Positions 59,267-64,000 of a stretch of 64,000 bases of DNA are shown piece after piece; the first letter of the stretch is position 1, and each line of letters begins with the position of its first letter. The notes beneath the pieces are model-generated. The model did not search any database and had not been told where the DNA came from. It worked only from the letters and a program-made list of their open reading frames with translations. The stretch is from Ilex aquifolium (Eukaryota > Streptophyta > Magnoliopsida > Aquifoliales > Aquifoliaceae): positions 11,707,064 to 11,771,063 of the forward strand of contig OX637397.1 in NCBI GenBank assembly GCA_951799425.1, read 5' to 3'. A program made the position numbers and the translations under genes.

Positions 59267-60582
59267 TTGATACCGGTAGAGCATTTGGCGGAGCCATCAG
59301 TAAGAATTGAGAAGGGGGAATTTTTCCTAGTCCTTTCCCCACCAGTCTGGATGGACTCAATTAGAGAATATCTTCAGAACGGAACCTTGCCAGCAGACCC
59401 CAAGGAGGCTACAAAGATAATGGTAAGGTCAGCCAGATTCTCTATTTTATAGGGAAACTTATATAAGCGAGGATTCTCGATGCCTCTCCTCAGATGTATA
59501 GGAGATGACTATGCTAATTACATACTTAGGGAGATCCATGAAGGAATTTATGGTAATCAATCGGAGCTCGAGTCCTGGCAGGAAAATCCTTGAGACAGGG
59601 ATATTATTGGCCCACTATGCTAAAGGATGTCACCCATCTGGTTAGAAAGTGTAAGGCGTGTTAGATAGATGCCAACGTCTCTCATTCTCCGACAGAGTTC
59701 CTAACGTCGGTGGTAAACCCTTGGCCCTTTTAGCAATGGGGATTGGACATTCTTGGCCCTCTTCCCACCAGCATAGGGCAGTGTAAATTCGCCATCATTG
59801 GGGTGGACTATTTCACTAAATGGGCAGAGGTGGAACCTCTAGCAACAATCACAGAGCAGAAAGTTCAGAATTTCACATGGAAGTCTATAGTCTGTAGGTT
59901 CGGGGTACCTAGAGCAATTGTTTCTGACAATGGAAAACAATTTGACAACCCTAAGTTCAAGAAGTTTTGTGCAGAGTTGGGGATAAAAAATTATTTCTCG
60001 GCCCCAGCCCATCCACAGTCAAATGGACAAGCAGAGGTGACGATCAGAACGATCAAAGCAGCCTTGAAGACCAAGCTCGAGTCTTTGAAGGGAAAATGGG
60101 TTGAGTATATCCCAGAGATGTTGTGGGCATACAGAACAACCCCTAGGGCAGCAACTTAGGAAACACTGTTTGCTTTGGCTTTCGGAACCGAAGCAGTATC
60201 GCCTGTAGAGATAGGGTTACCGTCCCCTAGAACCGAGTTCGCGGAGCCTGAGCGTAATGACGAATCCCTTCTGCTAAATCTCGACCTCCTAGATGAAAAG
60301 AGGGAAAAAGCTCTGCAACACATTCAGAATTATGAGAGAAAAATCGCAAGGTATTACGATAGGAAGGTACGACACAGAAGCTTCAAGGTTGGAGATCTGG
60401 TGCTAAGGAGGCTTTTGCTTGCAAGAAAGGATCCCACGCACGGGAAATTGGGACCAAATTGGGAAGGCCACTACATTGTTTCAAGAATAATTAGGCCCGG
60501 GAATTATGAGTTGCAAACAGAAGAAGGAAAGGTCCTACCTCACTCTTGGAATGTCGAGCATCTCAAGAAGTTCTTTCAGTAA
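59267..60582 (+). pseudogene. Tat integrase
   Basis: The zinc-binding region is degenerate (59460-59700, with TAG where Gln is expected in CKAC*IDANV). A TAG also replaces Gln before QWGLDILGPLP (59731-59733). The core retains the catalytic residues: D in GLDILGPLP, D in AIVSDNGKQFDN and E in HPQSNGQAEVTIRTIK. The C-terminal part (LAFGTEAVSPVEIGLPSPRT; KVGDLVLRRLLLARKDPTHG; HSWNVEHLKKFF) is open to a TAA after 60579. One more TAG follows TPRAAT (60160). Confidence 0.85.
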
Positions 60583-60935
60583 GTTTTCCTTGTAATAAAA
60601 TTAGCTCAACAGCTCGAGATAAGCACTTAAGCTTATAAAATTCAAGATAAGCTCTTCAGGTTATATATATAAAGAAATGAGCTCTACAACTCAGGATAAG
60701 CTCCTTAGCTTATAAAATTCAGGATGAGCTTCTTAGCTCATAAAATATAAAAAGAGTTCTACATCTCAAGATAAGCTCTTCTGCTTATAAAGAACAAAAC
60801 GAGTTCCACAGCTCAAGATAGGCTCCTTAACTTATAAAGTTCAAGATGAGCTCCTCAGCTCATAAGATATGAGATGAGCTCTTCAGCTCATATATATATA
60901 TATATATATGTAAAAAAAAAAAATGAAACCATGAT
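60583..60935. repeat. Imperfect tandem repeats after pol
   Basis: Variants of gataagctc(c/t)t(c/t)agcttataaaattca occur about eight times, mixing gagctc and agctcataa words, followed by an (AT)n run at 60892-60909. It is non-coding. Confidence 0.7.
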
Positions 60936-61024
60936 TCATGGTCACCAGCATTCAGAAAGAAGCAAAAGTTACACAAAAGTCTGACATTTCATTAAACAAA
61001 AGGGAGTACAAGAAAGAAGAGCTC

Positions 61025-61402
61025 CTAGTTCTTTCTAAGTTGTTGCTTCAGCTTAGCAATCTCCCCTCTCAGGCAGGTGTTCTCCTCTTTGAGCTCGTCC
61101 TTTTCCTTCTCAGTCTCAGAGAGCACCTTGAGAAACTTCTCGCCTGCTGAAGTGAACAAGATAGTGGCGAGAGAAGAATCAGGCAAAGAATAACCATCCC
61201 TCCTGCGCTTCTTTGAGGACGCACCAGCATCCTCTTCCTCGTCAGAATCAGAGGGGGAAGTCCAAGGAGAATCTGGAAAAGAAGAAAACTCCCAAGCAGT
61301 TGCCTCAGCGCCAAGCATATATAGATTTTCATGCGTTATCAAATCTGAAAAAGGCTTGGGGTCTACGAGCAGCAGCTCATCAATATTCATCATCTCTGGC
61401 AA
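61025..61402 (-). pseudogene. Antisense Tat ORF, C-terminal part (nuclear signal, coiled coil)
   Basis: The 125-codon frame, opposite to pol, has an acidic stretch SDSDEEEDAG followed by the basic SSKKRRRDG (a plausible nuclear localisation signal), and ends in a leucine/glutamate-rich coiled coil (ETEKEKDELKEENTCLRGEI). It probably follows the transposon-like frame at 62099-61461, separated by a short gap that may be an intron or a frameshift. Confidence 0.55.
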
Positions 61403-61460
61403 ATCCAGATCAGGAGGACATGCGCAACAAGAACATAATAAGAATAAATCTTCACAGAAA

Positions 61461-62099
61461 TTAGTCGAGATAGCTCTGCTTGAGCATACCTATGCGAGAG
61501 AAGCTCTCCCAGGAGCGTGGAATCCTAGTACTAGGGCAGCGCAGCTCGGTAGATCTCCAAGACTTCCCGGAGGCAAAAAAGAAGCGTTGAAACCACCCTT
61601 TAGGAAGTGGAGGAAGGTCAAGAACCAGAGGGCATATGTTGAAGTGCCTCCACCGATAGAAGCTGAAGCAGGGGATCTCGTCTTCTTCGATCTCAAAAAA
61701 GTAAAGAAACTCAGCAATAGAAGGGAACCCAACATTGCCAAATAGATGCCAGAAGAGGAAAAAGCTAACCATAGCGGCCCAGCCTCCAGGTGAAAGGCGA
61801 GAGGGGCACAAGCCATAGTACGCAAGAATTCGCCCGATAGAAGGATGAATAGGAAGGTGAAGCCCCATGTCCATGGCACCTTCAAAAAAACAGACTTCCC
61901 CTCGGGAAAGGTAGTTACAAGGCTCGTCAGGGGTGGGGACTCGTAGAGGCAAGTCAAGCTCAGGGAAGAATCGCTTCTTGATGACTGCCAAGTCAGAAGG
62001 CTTCATCGTTGAAGGGGTTAAGTAGCGACAATGCCACTTCCAGTCAATTCCAAAGGAAGTGCGTTCTTTGAATAGAGGAGAAACATGGGCAGCCATCAA
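61461..62099 (-). CDS. Antisense Tat ORF with gypsy-type transposon domain
   Basis: The 212-codon frame runs opposite to the retroelement's gag-pol. It resembles the putative gypsy-type transposon domain (PF04195-like) that Tat retrotransposons carry as an extra antisense ORF: PSDLAVIKKRFFPELDLPLR, GEVCFFEGAMDMGLHLPIHP, ILAYYGLCPSRLSPGGWAAM and PCFSFYRWRHF. The start is the ATG at 62099, and the frame ends at 61461 shortly before the coiled-coil frame. The function of these proteins is not known to me. Its reading frame is more intact than the pol of the same element. Confidence 0.65.
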   Translation of the reverse strand: MMAAHVSPLFKERTSFGIDWKWHCRYLTPSTMKPSDLAVIKKRFFPELDLPLRVPTPDEPCNYLSRGEVCFFEGAMDMGLHLPIHPSIGRILAYYGLCPSRLSPGGWAAMVSFFLFWHLFGNVGFPSIAEFLYFFEIEEDEIPCFSFYRWRHFNICPLVLDLPPLPKGWFQRFFFASGKSWRSTELRCPSTRIPRSWESFSRIGMLKQSYLD

Positions 62100-63241
62100 A
62101 ATTACAATGAGGATAAAAGATAACCATTGAGATTCAAGAAGAGACTCTGAAATCTTTTGGCAAAAGAGGAAGAAATCCAGGAGATATTAGAAGCCTTGAA
62201 GAAAATCGTGAGTTTTTAAGAAACCAAGAACCACACAGAAAACAGAGTCGGCGGTCCTTTTGGTTTCCTAATTAATAATGATAGTTACGGTTTTGGAAGG
62301 CAGTTGAGTAAATGTGAAAAGATGAATCAGTACAAGATAACCCCCCCAAATGTAATTGGAAGTAAGTCTGAGTTTGACCCCACCCGAATAAAATATTCCT
62401 CTGACTTCTTTGGGTTGAGGTCAGCTCGATTGGCTGTCTAACTTCTCCGGCGCAGCTTTTTGAGATCTCCAGTCCCAAGAACCATGTTCATATCCTGGAT
62501 AAAATGGACTGGTATTTCTCAAGCTCATCGGTCCTCATGTATGTAGCAACATGGACCAGTAGGTCTACCTTTGGAAGAGCTCAAGCATCAAGTTACTTGC
62601 TATCTTTTCCAAGTCCAGCAAACCTCTTGCCACCGCGAGGAATGCCAAGACTCACATCCTAAAGGGCTCTAAAAGGCTTCTTACTTTCAAAAGACGAGAT
62701 AAAGAAGCCCCCCTCAACCATCTCCAAAGCTTAACAAGCTAAAAGAAGCCCAGCACAATAAGCTATGGCACAAGCTGTGAAGTCAACTTCAAATCCATAG
62801 GTTATCTGGATCTATCCAAGAATATTTTCAAGAAGCAAGACCTCATAGTCCCAACAACCCTCTTAGCTCTACAGTCCTTAACTTGGTACGTTATCAGCTA
62901 TTCTGTTCATCCAAGTTTGATAATCTTGCTTGAAAAAGAGAACTAAAGAACTCCTCCAAGGAAAAGGGGCAAGGGGAATGCAGGCAAAGAAAAAGGAATG
63001 CAAAATAAAAGGAGTGCAGACAAGGAATGCAGACAGGCAAACCAATTAGCATAATAGTAACAGCGACAGAAGAAGGCTGCATTGAAGAACATAATAAGCA
63101 ATGACAGAATAGACTGTATTGAGCTCCAAAAACAAAAACAAAAACAAAAATAAAGTGTGTTCAGCATTTATATCAACAATTCAAAAATGTATTCAGCATT
63201 TACATCAATAATTCGAAAGTGTGTTCAGCAATAAAGGACTC
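62100..63241. other. Spacer between two antisense Tat ORFs
   Basis: No gene was recognised. It contains short repeats of ggaatgca(g)acaa-type words near 62970-63040 and an aaaacaaaaacaaaa run at 63127. Confidence 0.45.
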
Positions 63242-64000
63242 CTAAGATCCTGAAGAGGCAGGAGGGAGAGAGCCTGGCAGGTCAGTAGTAGGAGTGCTTG
63301 TTAGATCAGCAGGTGAAATCTTTGGCAGGGTGCCAGTTGAAGCCTCTGGCAAAGTAACAGTCGAAATATCTGGAATAGTCAATGGAGCAGAAACCTCAAC
63401 TTCAGTTAAAGCTCTCGTCACTAGGTCAGCAGAAAAAAAGGCAGCAGCAGAAAGTTCAACAGGCGCAGGAGTCAGGGAAGCCTCAGGATTACCCGCGGTA
63501 GCAGTGGATACAGAGGTGGTAATACTCTGAGCTTGGACCTCAGCCGATGAGGTAGGCAGCTCAGAACCTGTAGAGATAGCCTCAGAGGCAAGTGCTGAAC
63601 TAGGCACCTCTGCCTCCTTTTCAACTGAAGCCTCTACCTCTTCCTCAGCCGGAACGTCAAAGTTGAAATCCAGTTTGGGGTAGGTTTCTTCGGCTATCTC
63701 CTGAAAAGCAATCCACCCCTTAGCCCACCTAGTAACAACGTCATCCTTTAGCTTGGCAACCAGTTTATCCCTCTCTTTAACAGCTGTTCTTTAAACTTCA
63801 AGCTTAACTAGTGTGGCATCGTGCGCCTCTGCCAATACACTATACTCTCTTTTCATACTGTTATAGGAGCTCAAGGCCTCAAACTTCTCCTGGTTAACCT
63901 TGACCCAAGCTCGGTCTTAAGTTTAAGCTCCTCTGAGGCCTTCTTGAACTCATCTCTGCTCCTCTTCCCTTCCTCTACGGCTTTCTTTTTCTCCGCCTCC
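63242..64000 (-). pseudogene. Second antisense Tat ORF, C-terminal part, cut by the window
   Basis: Reading from 64000 leftwards: a lysine/glutamate-rich coiled coil (EEGKRSRDEFKKASEELKLK), a frameshift near 63920, ALSSYNSMKREYSVLAEAHD, a TAA at about 63793, then AKGWIAFQEIAEETYPKLDF, an acidic segment and a long serine/threonine/alanine/proline-rich tail to a stop at 63242. The GWxAFQ..YP..D motif is typical of the C-terminal part of these Tat extra ORFs. The N-terminal part lies beyond 64000. Confidence 0.6.

Larger units (their letters stand above)
47476..64000 (+). mobile_element. Ty3/Gypsy element, Tat lineage, continues past the window
   Basis: The 5' LTR starts TGATGGT (47476) and ends ACCATCA (55049), interrupted by a later insertion at 48027-55016. 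The primer-binding site tggcgccgtctgtggg follows at 55053-55068. The domain order is gag, zinc knuckle, protease, RT, RNase H, second (archaeal-type) RNase H, integrase. This dual RNase H is a mark of the Tat lineage. Antisense extra ORFs lie after pol, another known Tat trait. The coding part has many stops and frameshifts. The 3' LTR would lie beyond 64000. Confidence 0.85.

Overview
The window looks like nuclear DNA of a eudicot plant. It carries a TIR-NB-LRR (TNL) disease-resistance-type gene, a class found in eudicots and lacking from grasses. It also carries plant-type Ty1/Copia and Ty3/Gypsy (Tat/Athila-like) retroelements, a CACTA transposon with captured plant gene fragments, tRNA-derived SINEs, MITEs, and long (CT)n and AT-rich tracts. 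I cannot name the species from sequence alone. I see no rRNA gene, free-standing tRNA gene, CRISPR array or prokaryotic operon.

Layout. 1-7.2 kb: intergenic repeats, namely a 24-bp inverted repeat, a diverged direct repeat pair, a probable 2.5-kb solo LTR, and a repeat interrupted by half a CACTA element. 7.2-25.1 kb (minus strand): one TNL gene, exons TIR, NB-ARC, LRR, LRR, C-JID. It is recognisable end to end but carries three in-frame TAG stops and a changed splice acceptor. Its 14-kb first intron holds a complete 9.7-kb non-autonomous CACTA element (11123-20840, 3-bp target duplication). That element carries five VPS35 exons and three exons of an IDN2/FDM-family gene with their introns, plus a 2.9-kb AT minisatellite and an 81-bp tandem array. 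Two SINEs and a Mutator-type MITE lie in the same intron.

25.1-38.5 kb: the TNL promoter, AT-rich DNA, a fold-back MITE, and an 8-kb Copia element (28001-36039, TSD acatc). The Copia interior is a patchwork of plus- and minus-oriented pieces of one family, with a third internal LTR. 38.5-47.4 kb: an LTR retrotransposon without coding capacity (TSD taact) that has itself received a 2.6-kb solo LTR.

47.5-64 kb: a decayed Tat-lineage Gypsy element on the plus strand. It has gag, protease, RT, two RNase H domains and integrase, with antisense extra ORFs after pol, and it runs off the window. Its 5' LTR was split by a young GAG-protease-only element on the minus strand (48027-55016; two 1511-bp LTRs about 99% identical; intact 800-codon ORF). 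The order of events can be read from the nesting: the Tat element came first and the GAG-only element last. The only long intact ORF in the window belongs to this youngest insertion.

There is no evidence of an active cellular gene. The interest lies in transposon-mediated gene capture inside a resistance gene intron, in retroelements lacking their own polymerase, and in the antisense ORFs. All identifications come from reading translated motifs and repeat borders by eye.
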